In this document: positions 32,049 to 45,110 of the stretch, one piece after another
How the letters are laid out: every line of letters starts with the position of its first letter
How positions within the stretch are numbered: the stretch's first letter is position 1
NCBI GenBank assembly: GCA_963383645.1
Contig: OY726571.1
Span: forward strand, 25,062,116-25,126,115
Length of the DNA stretch: 64,000 bases
From: Muscardinus avellanarius
Taxonomy: Eukaryota; Chordata; Mammalia; Rodentia; Gliridae
Reading direction: 5' to 3'
Translations under genes and position numbers: made by a program
The notes under the pieces: generated by a model
The model's database searches: none
What the model was told of the DNA's origin: nothing
What the model saw: the letters and a program-made list of their open reading frames with translations, nothing else

Positions 32049-32262
32049 GCATGGCATGGTGGTGCACGCTGGTAATCCCCATGCTTAGGAGGCTGAGACA
32101 GGAGGATTGCACAGGTTTGAAGCCAGCCTCAGCTACTTAGTGAGGCACTCAACAACTTAGTGAAACCCTGTTTCCAAATAAAGTATAAAATAGGTCTGGG
32201 AGTATATCCCAGAGGTAGAAAGCTTCTGGATTCCACCCCCAGTACCACCAAAAAAAAAAAAA
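32049..32262 (+). mobile_element. dimeric SINE, 'ggtctgggag' subtype
   Basis: Full SINE with A-tail; flanks atgatattg / gtgatattg form a near-perfect duplication. Confidence 0.9.
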
Positions 32263-33149
32263 TGTGATATTGGCTTTCAAATAAGCTTTCTGTTTTCTAC
32301 AGTTCTATGGTTTTATATAGTAGAAAAATAATCTATCTTACTTTTAATCTATATCAAAACCTAGAGATTAATGAATGGTAAAGAGTTTGTCAACCCATTT
32401 GATGTTTCTTGCTAGCAAAGAATCATTAACAATTTTAAGAGGAAATAGATTAGATACAACATGGAGGTATTGGTTAGAATGTGGCAAGGGAGAATGGAAT
32501 CATATCCTAACTCAGTATTTCTAGAGACTTGAAACCTTAACAAACATGTCATTTAATTTCCTTTTGGAAAGATGCTACATGCTAAAGTCATTCCTCTGTG
32601 AACTGCATAAGGCTGCCTTTTGGAAGGGAAATTGGATTTGTCTTTCGATCTCACATGCTTGGTTTGGGAGTTTCTCATAGATGAAAGATAAGCCTTAAAT
32701 CTCAAAAAGTAAAAAGAGTCACATTAAGGACAAAGAGCTGCTTCCCAGGACCAGAGCATCAGACACACAGAGACTGTAATTGCCCTTTGGTCCTACATTA
32801 CTTTCCTGTGAGTTGTCCTTGGCATCTGGGGTAAGATAAGGAATATTTAAAATTACTGTTTTTTAATATTGTATATTTTAAAGGAAAAGTAACAATTGAC
32901 CATAGAGAAAATGATTGAATTAAGGCTTAGGAACTTTAGTTTGAACTCCTGTAAATATAGAGACCTTATATAGTATCCAGTCCATAAAGCAGGATAAGTA
33001 TTGATTACATTTAACAAAAGAGTCCAAGATAGGTCAGTAATAACATTTCTTAAAATGTATGAATATATCAGAAGTGTGTACATATCAGATAGGAAAACCT
33101 AGATTGTTTTTCTTCTCCACTCATACTCAATACAGAATATTTCACCTCT
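32263..33149. other. single-copy sequence
   Basis: No gene or repeat recognised. Confidence 0.4.
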
Positions 33150-33890
33150 GATAATCAAACTGTGGGGATTTCTCCCCACAAATAACCAATTCTCCAGTCA
33201 ATGTCAGTTATGTGTCCTATGATTCGGTTTAATGGAGATAGCAATCTGCTCCCACAGGTTAAGAGCTGAGAGACTGACCCCAATTTCAGACACCAATTTC
33301 AGACACCAATCTCAAACCTCAGTTTGAGACCTGTACATCTGATTTACCAGTATAACTTGGAGATTCCCACGACTTCCTTCTGGATTTCCATTAATTTTCT
33401 AGAACAGCTCCTAGAAACTCAGGGAAACACTTTCCTTACATTTACCCATTTATTATGAAAAATATTACAAATTGGTACCTAGGAGAAGGAATACAGCACT
33501 TCTGGGTTCTTACCAGGTGCCTCCACATACTCAGCAATTCAGAAGCTCTCCAAACCCATTTATAGATGTTTCTTCTTATAGGTATGATCCATTACTAACT
33601 CCATTTCCAGCTCTAATACCCTCTCCAGAAATTGAGGGTGGAGCTGAACATTCCAAGCTTCTAGTCACAACCTTTTCTTTCTGATGAGCAGTCCCCATCT
33701 GAGAGCCCACACAGAGTTATCTTATTAGAACAAAAAACTCTCCTCTCACCCAAGAAATTAAAAATATTTAGGAGCACTGTGTCGATGTTCCTTATAATTC
33801 AGAAAATTACAAAGTTTTAATAATTCTATGTCAGGAAACAGAATCAAACATCAAATATTAGACCATAAAATTTTCCTAGTGCCCTAGAAA
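33150..33890 (+). mobile_element. ancient ERVL-type LTR (MLT2-like), diverged
   Basis: Landmarks in order: tgtggggatttctcc, gattcggtttaatgg, gagggtggagctgaa, aagcttctagtcaca, tttaggagcactgtg. These match my memory of an old mammalian ERVL LTR. A small (caatttcagacac)n duplication lies at 33280-33310. Family and strand are uncertain. Confidence 0.45.
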
Positions 33891-33911
33891 AAAAAATAAA
33901 CAAAACAAGAG

Positions 33912-34108
33912 GTTTTTTTTTTTTTTTTTTTTTTGGTGGTACTGGGGTTCCTGGAAGCCCTTCTTCCTCTGGGCTACACTCCCAGACCTATTTTATATTT
34001 TTGAAATAGGGTCTCTTACGCCAACACAGCTGGCTTTGAACCTGCGCGATCCTCCTGTCTCCGCCTCCCAAGCACGGGGATTACAAGCGTGCGCCACCAC
34101 GCCCGGCC
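33912..34108 (-). mobile_element. young dimeric SINE, short subtype
   Basis: Antisense copy with a 20-nt T tract and intact CpGs. Perfect duplication aaaacaagag at 33902-33911 and 34109-34118. Confidence 0.94.
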
Positions 34109-34118
34109 AAAACAAGAG

Positions 34119-35409
34119 TTTCAAGAGCTCCATGACAGGTATTGTGGGGCCAGAGACAATTTTTTCTTATTATTTTCTAGCAAATCACCTTGTACCATAA
34201 TTACTCACAAAAAAAGATGTATGTTTCAATTAACTAACAAAAATTATAAGCTTCATTTAAGGACAGGATCACACATTTATCCTGATTTGGCCACAAGGTA
34301 GGTATACTGTCCCTGCAGCAATGAAATGGTTGAGAATGGACACATTGGTGGCACAGAAGCCTAGTGCAGTATCTAAAGGGACAAAAAAAAACTCTGATTA
34401 GACTTATTCCCACAATGGTATCCAAATGAACCCATTTGATCAGGGATGGGGAGAGAGAAATGATTCGCAGCACCATGAGTTCTAATGTGTAAAGTTAAGT
34501 AGTGTTCAGATGACTGGACTCTGGGTGTTCTACCTTAGTGGATCAGGATAGCAGCCAACTGGTCATAAAGAGACAGAGGAAATTTAGATCATGAAGGAGA
34601 AAGGACAGCAAAATCTGGACCACAATCTACCTGAGCAGTGTTCAGGTTCAGAGACACTCTAGTCCAAGCCCTGGAAGTTGGGCAGCTTAAGATTTTTCCA
34701 CCTGGGGGGTGTTCAGCATCTCTTTCTGATTGGAGACTTCTTTTGAAGCTACATTCACAAGACATTTTCATTAATGTAACCCTAGTACTATCCATCAAAA
34801 ATTGAAAGCTCAGCATGCTTTAAGTATCCCCCTTGTAATTCCGATGGAGTATTTGAGGGACAGATTTAATCTAAAGGCCTGCAAATGATTAAGAAACCCA
34901 GGCTCCATCCTTTGTGAGACTCCATCGCTTCTATGGCTTCTGAGCAATTATTTCTGGTACTTCAGAGAAAGAGACTGTAGTAAATTACATGAAAAATGAG
35001 TAGGCCAAGACCTGGAAACACACCACTTCTACCCACTTTCCATTAACTTGAATTTAGTCACAAGGTCATCACTAAACATGGAAAGGAAGAGACACTAGCC
35101 ATAGAGTCACTGGCCAACCAGCCACTTCCCAGCAGTAAGCAGGCACCACAAAAGGGGAACATGAATCCTTAGTGAACAACTGTCATTTTCTGCAACACTC
35201 TTTGCTTTGAGCACATGTTTATTTGGAGGAAGAAAGATATGACGTGTAAGTTGAGTTGATTTTCATGAGCACATTGGTGTATATATATTACCATGTCATT
35301 AATAAAGTTAAAGGGTCAAAGAAAGAGGATGATTATCAAAAGAAAAAAAGACACAAGTCCAGTAGAACCTATCCTATGGGTATGGGTATATATTTTTAAA
35401 AAATGCTCC
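34119..35409. other. single-copy sequence
   Basis: No gene or repeat recognised. Confidence 0.4.
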
Positions 35410-35419
35410 AAAGAATGGT

Positions 35420-35623
35420 CTAAACTGGGCATGGTGGTGCATGCCTGTAATCCTAGTACTTGGGAGGCTGAGATAGGAGGATAGAAGGCTAGAGGGCGGC
35501 CCCATCAATTTAAAAAGACTCTCAGCAACCTATTTCAAAACAAAAAGTTAAAACGACTGGGGGATATACTTGGCAGTAGGATGATCCTGGGTTGGATCCC
35601 AAACACCACAAAAGAAAAAAAGA
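35420..35623 (+). mobile_element. dimeric SINE, internally rearranged
   Basis: Perfect duplication aaagaatggt at 35410-35419 and 35624-35633. The middle of the element is altered (aggctagagggcggcc). Confidence 0.88.
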
Positions 35624-35721
35624 AAAGAATGGTGTAGGTAAAATGAAATAAGTAAGTATATTAAAAGAATAAGAGATAATTTGCACTTACTGCGTTCATT
35701 TTGAGTTTAGCACTGTGCTAG

Positions 35722-36215
35722 TTGCATTAGTTATCTATTGCTAGGTAATAAGAGTTCCACATACTTAGCAACTTAAAACAGCATACATTTATTATATCAG
35801 TATCTGTGGGTGGGTCAGAGTCCAAGCATGGCTTAAATGGGTGCCTTGTGTAGGTTTTGCAAAGCTGAAATCAAGATGTAGCGAGGAGGGTTGTAAGCTC
35901 ATCTGTGACTCAAGTAAAAGCACCCATTTGCAAGCTCACTCAGGTTGTTGGAAGAATTAGTTCTATGTGGTTGTAAAGCTGAGGGCTTCAATTTTTCTGG
36001 CACTTTAAGCTGGAGACCAACCCCGGTCTCTTGCCAGGTGGGACTCCCCCAGATATCCACTTGATTCTTCAAAGCCATGAAGAAGAGAGGACCCCCAGGA
36101 TGATGGGTGCTACCATCTTATGTTACAAAGCCATGTAATCATATCACAGGCATCTCATCACCATGGCATTATTCCCTTAGGAACATTCAGATTGGCCTCT
36201 CTGTCATCTTACTAC
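35722..36215. mobile_element. ancient mammalian interspersed repeat, LTR-like
   Basis: Follows a widespread old mammalian repeat: cattagttatctattgctag, acttaaaacagcatacattt, attat, gggtcagagtccaagcatgg, gcaagctcactcagg, ggcattattccc. I could not name the family from memory. Confidence 0.55.
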
Positions 36216-36739
36216 CTTACAGTTTGACAGAGCTATCTCTAGAGTTCTCCCTCTACCTTCTCTTTTGAGTATCCAGGGCTTTTATGCTGACTCCTGTAAA
36301 GATGGTCATGAGCACCAGATCTCCCGGGATAGCACCACACATCTAAAGGATTTAGGTCCCCCAGACTTACCTACTCAACTGCTCAGCATTAGGACCTTAT
36401 GAGGTGACAAGCTACTCAGATAAACTGAGCAGTGCTAATAGCTTCTTGCATCCTGCCACTCATTTGTATTGTCAAAGGGGCATTAAAAAAGAATATCTAT
36501 TAGATTTATATTCCAATATGATTTTTACATTTTGCTTTATGGAAACCTGCTTTCCAAAGCAGTCTCTGCCAAATGTCTTATAGAGCATTGGTGAAGTAAT
36601 TTAGACTCTTCATAAAATGAAAGAGAAGATTCAGTGGCCTCTAATATCCTCTTCATCTCTGTGTTTTCACAGTTTTGATTTATTATTTATTCAGTAACTA
36701 GTGACTTCTCACAGAACAGTTGCCAAATTGCTTTCCAGG
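36216..36739. other. single-copy sequence
   Basis: No gene or repeat recognised. Confidence 0.4.
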
Positions 36740-37110
36740 CATTAAAGACTCAACATAATCTGGCATAAGTTCTCCTTTCTAGATATGTTTACCATGCATA
36801 TGCTATATTTAAATCAAACTCTCCTACTCGAGCAAACAGCAGGTATTCCTTCCCAAAATGCTTTGCCTCTTTCTCAGTGTACTTCCTGGTCCTGCATGTC
36901 TTCAGGGACAAAGGAAGTCTCCACAATGCCCCCCCCCCCTTCTACCTCAGCCCAAACCCTTCTTGAAATTCCTGTAACTGCTCATCTGAAAAGCAATTGG
37001 CCTCTGGAATGTCTAAGTTTCATGTATCTTTGAATTAATTTTAATCTCTTTAAGCACAGAAAATCCCTTCTGTATCTTTGTATCTCCCACAAGAATATAA
37101 TTGTAAATAG
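36740..37110 (+). mobile_element. L2 fragment
   Basis: Order of aacagcaggtattccttcc, aaaatgctttgcctc, tttctgtatctttgtatctccc-like text follows L2 in sense orientation. A short C-run lies at 36930-36940. Confidence 0.45.
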
Positions 37111-37254
37111 TGCAAAGTCAAAAAGCAATCTTCATTAAGTGAATTTAACCCAGAGTATAAAAATGGGCGGTAAATTTCAGACAACAGTGTCAATCAGAGG
37201 GAAGGCTCTGGGGAACTTTAGACAGCCTTGTAATATACATCACTGTAAATTGCT

Positions 37255-37660
37255 GTGTGCTCTCTAAACACCGATTGTCTCTACACTGCACTCATCACAG
37301 CGAACATCCTAACAGTTCCCATCTCCCAAGCTACTCCTTTCAACCAGAATGTCTTCATCCATTCTATATCCACTGTTACAAGAACCCTTCACAGTCTTCA
37401 ACACCAAACTGAATTTCACACACACACACCTTATAGAAATCTTTGACCTTCCTACTTAGAATTAAATTTTCTCTCCTCATTGCTACTCTCTTGCTTCCTT
37501 TCCCCATTTCTTACAGTTAATTATGTGCCTCTGTTTCCACAATTAGATTAACCATTCCTTAAGAATGGGATACATCTCTATTATGATTTTCTTTTCTTAG
37601 CTTTCAGACTACCAAGAAAAATCTTCCAAGAGTAGGTATTCAAATAATATATATTAAATT
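37255..37660 (+). mobile_element. L2 fragment, 3' part
   Basis: Contains L2-like text (caaccagaatgtcttcatcc, aagaatgggatacatctc, gagtaggtattcaaataat) with a short CA run at 37420-37430. Confidence 0.6.
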
Positions 37661-38429
37661 AACTTTGGAAAACAGATCCCAGCAATTCTGCCATACTTAT
37701 ATGCTAAAAGAGATGGAAATGCTACTTTGCTCTCTTCTACAGATTAATTTTCAAGATGCCATATTCTAATTTGAACAGAACTTCTTTTTATTTCAAACAA
37801 AAGCATGGCTATGGAGGTAGCTAAGCAGCAGAGCACTTGTTTGTTTTTACTTTCCATATCCACACCTCAAAAGGAGTTAAGAAAAGATGGTGCAAATTCA
37901 AAAAAAAATCAGAAGTCAGGACCATAATTGCAAGGAAGGATCACTATTGTTTGTTGTTGTTCATTTCCTAGAAATAGGAAAACAATCTCCTTCTCTTGGC
38001 AGATTGATAAAATGTGAAGGTTCACTGACTGTGGTTTCTACTCCTCCACCTGTCTGGCTTTCTAACAACTTCAAATTAAAAGCAGACAGGACAAGGCAAC
38101 AATAAAGTGTCCAACCTCATCAGCTTTTAGCTCTTTTATTCTTTATGGTGAAGTGGATTCCAGTGTTGTTTTGTTTTTTGGTTTTTGTTTTTGTTTTTGT
38201 TTTTTTGTCAAGCCTGTTTTTGAGAAACCACTTTCTGAGCTTTTACAAGAAAATGTCACCATGCCTCTGGTGCAAGCAAGGGGAAATCTAATTTCATTAT
38301 AGTTAAGTGCCTGACTCCCCATTACCCTCCATAATAGCGTAACATGGTATATTATAGGGCTTTAATAAATAGGAAGGATGTAGGTTGCAGCACATTTTAG
38401 TAGAAACCAAATTACTTTGGGCCACACAT
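37661..38429. other. single-copy sequence with a possible ID-type scrap and (GTTTTT)n
   Basis: 37806-37850 resembles a tRNA-derived SINE head (gaggtagctaagcagcagag). 38163-38207 is a T-rich GTTTTT repeat. No gene. Confidence 0.4.
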
Positions 38430-38665
38430 CTGCCTCTTCAGTTCATCCTATTTGCCACCGTTTCACAACCTAATTACGGGATTTTCTGGAAATTGCTGTC
38501 CAGCGGTAACTGGATGACCTGCTTTATGTAGCAGAGACAGGCAGCTCCATTGGCTTCAGTCTTCATCGCTGCCACCATGTAATTGCATTGGACTTCCATG
38601 TTAATCCCCGTAGGCGGAAAGTAAATGAAATATGATAATTACATTTTATTCCCTTACCCTTGGAG
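38430..38665. promoter_or_regulatory. candidate conserved non-coding element 3
   Basis: Repeat-free block that keeps CpGs (ccagcggtaac, cccgtaggcgg, ttcatcgctgcc) beside TAAT cores (cctaattacggg, gtaattgcatt, ataattacatt). The mix suggests constraint, but this is untested. Confidence 0.35.
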
Positions 38666-39979
38666 CCTGGATTAGGGTGGTGAGCATCCAAAGGAAAGAA
38701 GAGGGGGCCTGCCTCTAAGAGTAGTACTGATGGTCTGATCAAAGGGAAATAGTTGGTCTCTCTTCCCTAGCCTTTTGCATGAACACAGGCCATCATTAGC
38801 AATGTGTCTCTTTCACTTAGCTAAGTGTGAGGCTCCTGTCTGTTTAACTCAGGATCACTGTGGGACAGGTTGGAGAAATCTGGGGAAAAGGTCTTATTAT
38901 ATCAATATATGTGTGCAAGCCATCACAACTTGAGAAGATTTACCTGAAGGGAAGGGATAGATGGACAGAGCTTACAGAAGACTGAGCATTTTCAGACTCT
39001 TCCCCAAAAACACTGCTATTCTCTTTGATAAAATTTTATCAAAGTCATTTAATTGCGATATCTAAACGTAACCAGAAGTTTTTGTAAAATTGCACAAATT
39101 TAAGTCTATAGTTTTGTAGTCTTTTTACAAAGGCATTAAAAGCTAATGGTTCTTTAATGAAGGGGATAAAAACAATTTTCCAAATTTAAATTACATTTGT
39201 GAGCTTTTAAAAAAAAGTATTTAAAACGCCTAATAATGCAAATTTTAACCTTGAGGAAGGAAATGATTCTCAGTTGTTTCATTTGCCCTTGACAGGGAGA
39301 GGTTGAGTATAACTAGAAACTCTGGTGACCGGTCGTCCCTGGTTACTCTGCAGGCAATTCTTTGAAAATATATCTCTTTTAAAAAGAAGGAATTCACTTA
39401 ATTTCCACTTCCCTCCTGAAAAATTCTATATTAGGCCAAGAGTCTTTGTCTTTGCGAAGTGCCTTTTGAGTTACACTTCATGGGAGTTATTTAGTCATAC
39501 TTGATTTATATATAATTTTCCAAAATGCATTTTTCAATAACTCAGCAAGAAGCATAATGAAAAAGGAGTCACATTCTCTTTAACCAGGTGACTCCTCTAA
39601 TTAAAAAAAAAAAAAAACATTTTAAAGTGCTACTTTCTTTGCATGCCAACTTTGGCCTTACACTCAGACCTGAGGACACAGGAATAAACAAATTAGGCAA
39701 TGAGTCTGTCCTCACAAGACCCTTACTGTAGGGGAGGGTCCTGTCCCACCCAAAGGGTCCCACCCAGAAAAGTTAGTATGGCCTGCCAAAAATGCAAGTT
39801 TTATGAGTAAATATGTAGCACAGTATGGAGACAGTGTTAGGAGAGGGGTTAGAGGAGTTACTCAGCATAGTGGTCAAGAAGTCATCTCTCTTAAGATGGC
39901 ATTTGGCAGACACCTGAAGTGAAAGCTCAGGCCTTTCAACTTCAGGAAGTAAAGCAAATCCAAAGAAATCTTTGGCTGG
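38666..39979. other. single-copy sequence
   Basis: No gene recognised. 39650-39730 weakly resembles an ancient repeat. Confidence 0.4.
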
Positions 39980-40228
39980 AGCCAGGCATGGCAGTGCACA
40001 CCTGTAATCTCAGGACTTGAGAGGGTGAGACAAGAGGGTCACAGGTTCAAGAGCAGTCTCAGAAATTTAGCAAGACTCTCAGCAACCTACAAAAACCTTG
40101 TTTCTAAATAAATAAATATATACATAAATAAATAACAGTAACAACAATAATAAAAATCTAGGCATGTAGCTCAGAGGTAGAGTTCCCCTGGGTATAATTC
40201 CCAGTACCAAAAAATAAATAAATAAAAA
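39980..40228 (+). mobile_element. dimeric SINE with expanded linker
   Basis: Left half, an AATA-rich expanded linker at 40108-40155, then the tRNA-like half and an (AAAT)n tail. Confidence 0.85.
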
Positions 40229-40606
40229 CCTCTTGACTGGAACATGTTTGTTTTAGTGTTCTAGAAATAGCATAGAGACCACATGACTGGAGCAGAGGCA
40301 GACTGGCCAAGAAGAGGAGGTGGCAGTTGTAGTCAGAGACCGAGCTGGGAACCAAGACATAAAAATCCTGTGGACTATGGCGAGGGCTGGTGCATTTTCT
40401 GTGCAGTGGGATGCCTTTGGGGGATTTGAGCAGAAAAGTGCCATGGTCTCACTGGTATTTCAGGAGGTCCTCTGGCCTCCATGTGGATAATAAGTTATAG
40501 GAGCAAAGATGGACTTGGGAAGACCATGTTGGAGCCACAATAACAAACTAACCGAGAGATGATGATGGCTTAGATGGGGCCCTCTTTTAAAAAGTTATTA
40601 TGTAGA

Positions 40607-40830
40607 GCCGGCCGTGGTGGTGCACGCTTGTAATCCCGGCATTTGGGAGGCTGAGACAGGAGAATCACGGTTCGAAAACAGCCACAGCTACTTAGTGAGG
40701 CCCTTTGCAACTCAGAGAGACCGTTTCAAAACATAAAAAAAAATAAAAAATAGGGCTGGGGGTATAGTTCAGAGATAGAATGCCCCTGGGTTCCATCTCC
40801 AGTACAGCAAAAAATAAATTAATAAATTTA
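40607..40830 (+). mobile_element. dimeric SINE, 'gggctggggg' subtype
   Basis: Full copy from gccggccgtggtgg to ccatctccagtac with an A-rich tail. Confidence 0.9.
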
Positions 40831-41939
40831 ACTGTTTATCTGAGAAGATAGCAATTCATGATTTGGGCAGGAGTTTTGGGGATCACACAAAAGGGCATGA
40901 GGGAGGGTTTTTATGAGGTGAACAAGGTGATGAGGCAAAGAAAACATTTGATTAGTTTAAGTAGAGCAGTTGTCTTATTTGGATAATTCCCATGGAAAGG
41001 TCCTAGAGGTTAGTTGCCGGTTAAGCTCGAATTTTATTTTACCATTCATATTGAATTGAGTTTTATCTCACTTATATAAGAACACAAGGCACTGAAGATA
41101 TTTAGCCTCTTAAATATTTTTTAACACCAATCACAAAGCAGAAAGTATAATTCTACAATTAAGGGGATCATGCTGTTCCCTATTCTAGTGTAGAGGTCAA
41201 ACTGAGGTTAGTAGGCAATAAGATGCTCTAGTCCACTCATCTGATTCGATAAAAAGCACACAGAGATATCAGAACTAAAATTATTTAAATCATATATGAT
41301 GGATACTTTAAATCTAATTTCCAAGGAATTGAGAATCATGCTAAAAGATACTAAGAGGCAATAGTCAAATACAGAAGGTCTCTCTTCAGCAAGCCAGTCA
41401 TGAGAAAGGAACTATTACAGTTTTAAAACTGGAGATATATAGCAGCCAAATACAAATTTTAGTACTAAATTAAATCCTGCTTTTAGTTTAGAGAAAATTA
41501 GCCCTAAAAGATATTCTGAGAAAAAGTACAAAAATTTGAATGTGGGCATGTACTAGAGTCTATAAAAGAACTAATATTAATTTCATTAGGTATAGCAATT
41601 CTAGTTTTTAACTTTGTGGAAAATTTTTCTTTGCAAAGATGCTCACTAAAATATTTAAAGATGAAATGGCATGGTATTCAAAATTGACTTTAAAATCCTT
41701 CAGCATAGAAAGGTAAGCTTAACAGTAGAAGTATTTTTCTCTACATTCCCTAGATCCCAATAGACATTCCACTATTACTTGATCTGGAGTAAGTATTTCA
41801 GAGGGAAATCCAGAGTAAAATGAACAGCCATACTACCCAGTTAAGACTGTCCCAGAAAAGCATATGATCAAGTAAACAGGGTTTTAGGAGAGACCTCATA
41901 ATGTGAGGGACACTGAAAATTAAGCTACACTGTGGTTTT
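40831..41939. other. single-copy sequence
   Basis: No gene or repeat recognised. Confidence 0.4.
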
Positions 41940-42176
41940 AATTCACTTAGGCTACTAAAACAAAAAGGCCAAAACTCTGAGTAGCTTATAAACAACAGAA
42001 ATTTATTTTTCCTAATTCTAGAAACTGGGAACTCTTAAGATTTATGTTCTGATAAATCCAGTTTCTGGTGAAGGTCTAGTTCTTGGTTCATAAAACTGGT
42101 AGCTTCTCACTGTCTCATTACATGGGAGAAGGCATGAGACAGCCCTCCATTGCCGCCTTTAAGATAAGGACGAAGA
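41940..42176 (-). mobile_element. MLT1-type MaLR LTR, left part
   Basis: Antisense MLT1 text: agcttataaacaacagaaat, ttatttttcctaattctag, tctggtgaaggtctag, ttggttcataaaactgg. It continues after the ORF1-only element at 45026-45110. Confidence 0.75.
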
Positions 42177-45009
42177 CTTCCGGGAAGATGGCGACCGAGA
42201 AAAGCGGGGCTTAAAAGCCCCGCTAACAACCAAACTATTACCACAAAATCAGCACCTTTCATAGCCAGAAAACACCATTACCAGAGAAACAAAAATATCA
42301 CCAGCCCCAGAGAGGAGGGGGTCTCAGAATGGAGCTCAGAGCCACAGAGAAGATAGGCCAGCCTCACGGCCGAGGATGCAGCAGCAGCACCTTACTGCCA
42401 GCGGCAGCAGCGAGTTCACCGGACAGCTACAGCTACAGACCAGTGCACTCAACAGCCCACCAGGCTCCAGAGAGGAGCGGTGGGCAGCGAGCCGAGGTGA
42501 GCCGCTGGGGATCAGCCCAGCGGGATTCGGCAGATTTTTCAGCACAGAGAGCATCTAAAGCTCCCAGTGGCTGGGCTCAGCACAAGCTGCAGGGACTCAG
42601 AGTGGAGATCAAAACCAGAGAAGAAATACACCAGCCTCACAGGCTGAGGGCGTGCTGCAGCGCCATATTGCCAACGGCAGCAGCAGCAGCAGCGAATTCA
42701 CCGAGTCCACTACAGCTCCATCTGCATACTCAACAACTGTGAGTCAAATTGCGGGCCCCAGAGGAGAAATCCCAGTACTGACTCCCAGGGACCTGACCCA
42801 GTAGGGGAGGGGCGGTGGCAGAGATACCACACCATAGGAGAATGCGCAACCTGGCACCCGCCATGGTCTAAAGCAGCCTCTATTGACTCCCTGGGTCTGA
42901 GACTCTGCGATACAACCCAGTACAGGAGTAGTGGGGTCTGAGATACCACAGACTCGAGATCCAGAGCACCTTAAGTGAAGTCATAGTGACCCAAGGGAAG
43001 AACTCAGAGAAGGCACAAACTTCCGAAATCATGGGAAAGAGGAATAACAATGGAGCAATGAATGCCCACAACCCCACAACATTAGAACCCGATAAAACAG
43101 AAATTCAGAGATTTCTAGAAGATCAAATGAGGGAAATAACTGTAGAAATAATAGAGCTGTTTCGAAAAGAATTCAGAGAGAGCCAAAAAGAGATAAAGGA
43201 TGCAATTAATTAAGTAAAGGCCTCAATTCAAAGTACAAACAACCGATTAGACCACATTGAGAATAGCATCTCGCTCTTAGAAGATGAGCAATCCAAAAAT
43301 GAACGCATAGTTTCTAATCTAGAAAAAAATATCTGACAGCAGGAATCTGACATTGAAGAAATATGGGCCCATTTTAAGAGAGCTAACCTAAGAATAATTG
43401 GAATAGAGGAGGTAAAAGAAGGTGAAACCAAAGGGATTAACAATCTCTTCAAGGAAGTAATAGCAGAAAATTTTCCAGACATAGAGCAAGAGGTCGATAC
43501 ACAGGTCCAGGAAACTTATAGAACTCCCTTTAGACAGGATCGGAGAAGAGGATCCCCACGCCACATAATTGTCAAAATGACAAATGTGGAAGCCAAGCAG
43601 AGAATCTTAAAGGCAACAAAAACAAAGAGCCAAGTGACATTCAGAGGCAAACCAATTAGAATCACTCCAGACTTCCCAAACCAAGTCATGAGAGCCAGAA
43701 GGGCTTGGAGTAACATATATCTAAACTCTGAAAGAAAACAACTTCCAGCCAAAAATTTTCTACCCAGCAAAACTTTCTATCAAATTAGATGGAGAAATAA
43801 GAAGCTTCCATGACAAACAGAAACTGAAGGAATTTATGTCTTCAAAACCAGCGCTAGAGAAAATACTCAAAGAGATTAACTACAAAGAAGAAATAGGTAA
43901 CACACACCAGAAACAGAGAAACAAGATTTTCCATCCAACAGACAACTAAGATTGGTTATCTGTGGAGATTCATTATTTATGTTAGTCTTATACCTATCTC
44001 TAAATTGTATTGTTTGCTTTTATTGTTGTTAATTTTTAGGATTTCTAGTTGGAATATTAATATACCTTCAGATATAGCATTTGGAAATATTTTATCCCAT
44101 TCTATCAGTAACTTTTAACTCTGTTTACATTGTCTTTGGATATACAATATTTTATTTTTTAGGGAGTTTGTATACCCTTCTGTTGCCTGTGCCATTGAAA
44201 TCATATCCAAGAAATCACTGCCAATTTCAATTTATGAGGTTTTATGACCCAGATTTTCTTCTAAAAGTTTATAGTCTTAAGATTTATATTTAGGACTTTT
44301 ATCTATTTTGAGTTAATATTTATATATGGGATTAGGTAAGGGTCCAAAAGAATTTTATTCTTTTTTATGTAATTATTATTTTTCAATAATATTTAGTTAA
44401 AAGATTATTATTTCCTCCACCAAACGTTCGTGGAAACCTTGTCAAAAATAACTTGACAATATATGGAAGAATGTATTTCTAGGCTTTTACTTAACTCCAA
44501 TGGTTTATATATCTGCCTTTATAACAGTACTACACTCTTTCAATTATTGTAGCTTTATATGGTTTGAAATCAGAAAATATATATCTTCTAGCTTTGTTCT
44601 TTTTCAAGATCGTTTTGGGTATCTAGAGTCCATATTCCATATTAGGATAGATTTTTTCTGAAAAATAAATATATAAATATATGATAGTTTCACCTAAAAA
44701 AAAGAAAAAAATATTCTCTGGTAAGAAAGAAAGCAAAAAGAAATATTGAACTGTTATCTTTAAGTTATCAAAAGCTTGGTATCAGACAAATGAAACTTTT
44801 ATGTGAGATTATCATTTTTAATTTTGGATAAATTGCTATAATACTAGATGTCAACCACTAAGCCAAGCATGGGAAGGAGGGATGGGGAGGGAATGGGGTG
44901 GGGATCGGGTGGGGGCTGACTGGGCGATGTGTGCATGTATGTCTACAAAAGTTTTTTGTATCCCACTATGATGTATGAATACAGTGCACCAATAAAAAAT
45001 TTTTTAAAA
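42177..45009 (+). mobile_element. full-length ORF1-only L1-derived (HAL1-like) element, copy 2
   Basis: Begins cttccgggaagatggcgacc, as copy 1 does, and ends in the same G-rich 3' UTR and A-tail. The perfect 16-bp duplication aagataaggacgaaga flanks it at 42161-42176 and 45010-45025. Map: 5' UTR 42177-43030, broken ORF1 43031-43949, inverted ORF2-derived block about 44072-44672, unidentified shared segment to about 44865, 3' UTR to 44990, then A-tail. The 5' UTR carries about 65 bp more than copy 1 near 42420-42490. Confidence 0.9.
43031..43949 (+). pseudogene. broken L1-type ORF1 of copy 2
   Basis: Closely matches the intact ORF1 of copy 1 and starts at the equivalent MGKRNN ATG. It has in-frame stops TAA at 43211-43213 (a GAA codon in copy 1) and TGA at 43334-43336 (CAA in copy 1), and a one-base insertion near 43717, at the start of the C-terminal domain. 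The encoded coiled coil, RRM-like and C-terminal domains are still recognisable piecewise, ending at the same stop position as copy 1. No functional full-length protein is expected. The lesions look like neutral decay after insertion. Confidence 0.9.
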
Positions 45010-45025
45010 AAGATAAGGACGAAGA

Positions 45026-45110
45026 TTTCATGCAGAGCCCTTATCACTTAATCACCTCCCAAAGGCACTCTTATTATCTTATTGGAGAACTCAGAAATTC
45101 CCACTACAGC
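45026..45110 (-). mobile_element. MLT1-type MaLR LTR, right part
   Basis: Resumes with tcacttaatcacctcccaaa, the conserved antisense MLT1 phrase, after the copy 2 insertion. Confidence 0.75.

Noticed and set aside
36930..36940. Short poly(C) run
   Set aside because: An ordinary homopolymer without further structure.
42329..42742. 137-codon open frame upstream of the copy 2 ORF1
   Set aside because: It lies in the GC-rich 5' UTR, differs in the other copy, and is alanine/serine-rich from CAG/GCA repeats.
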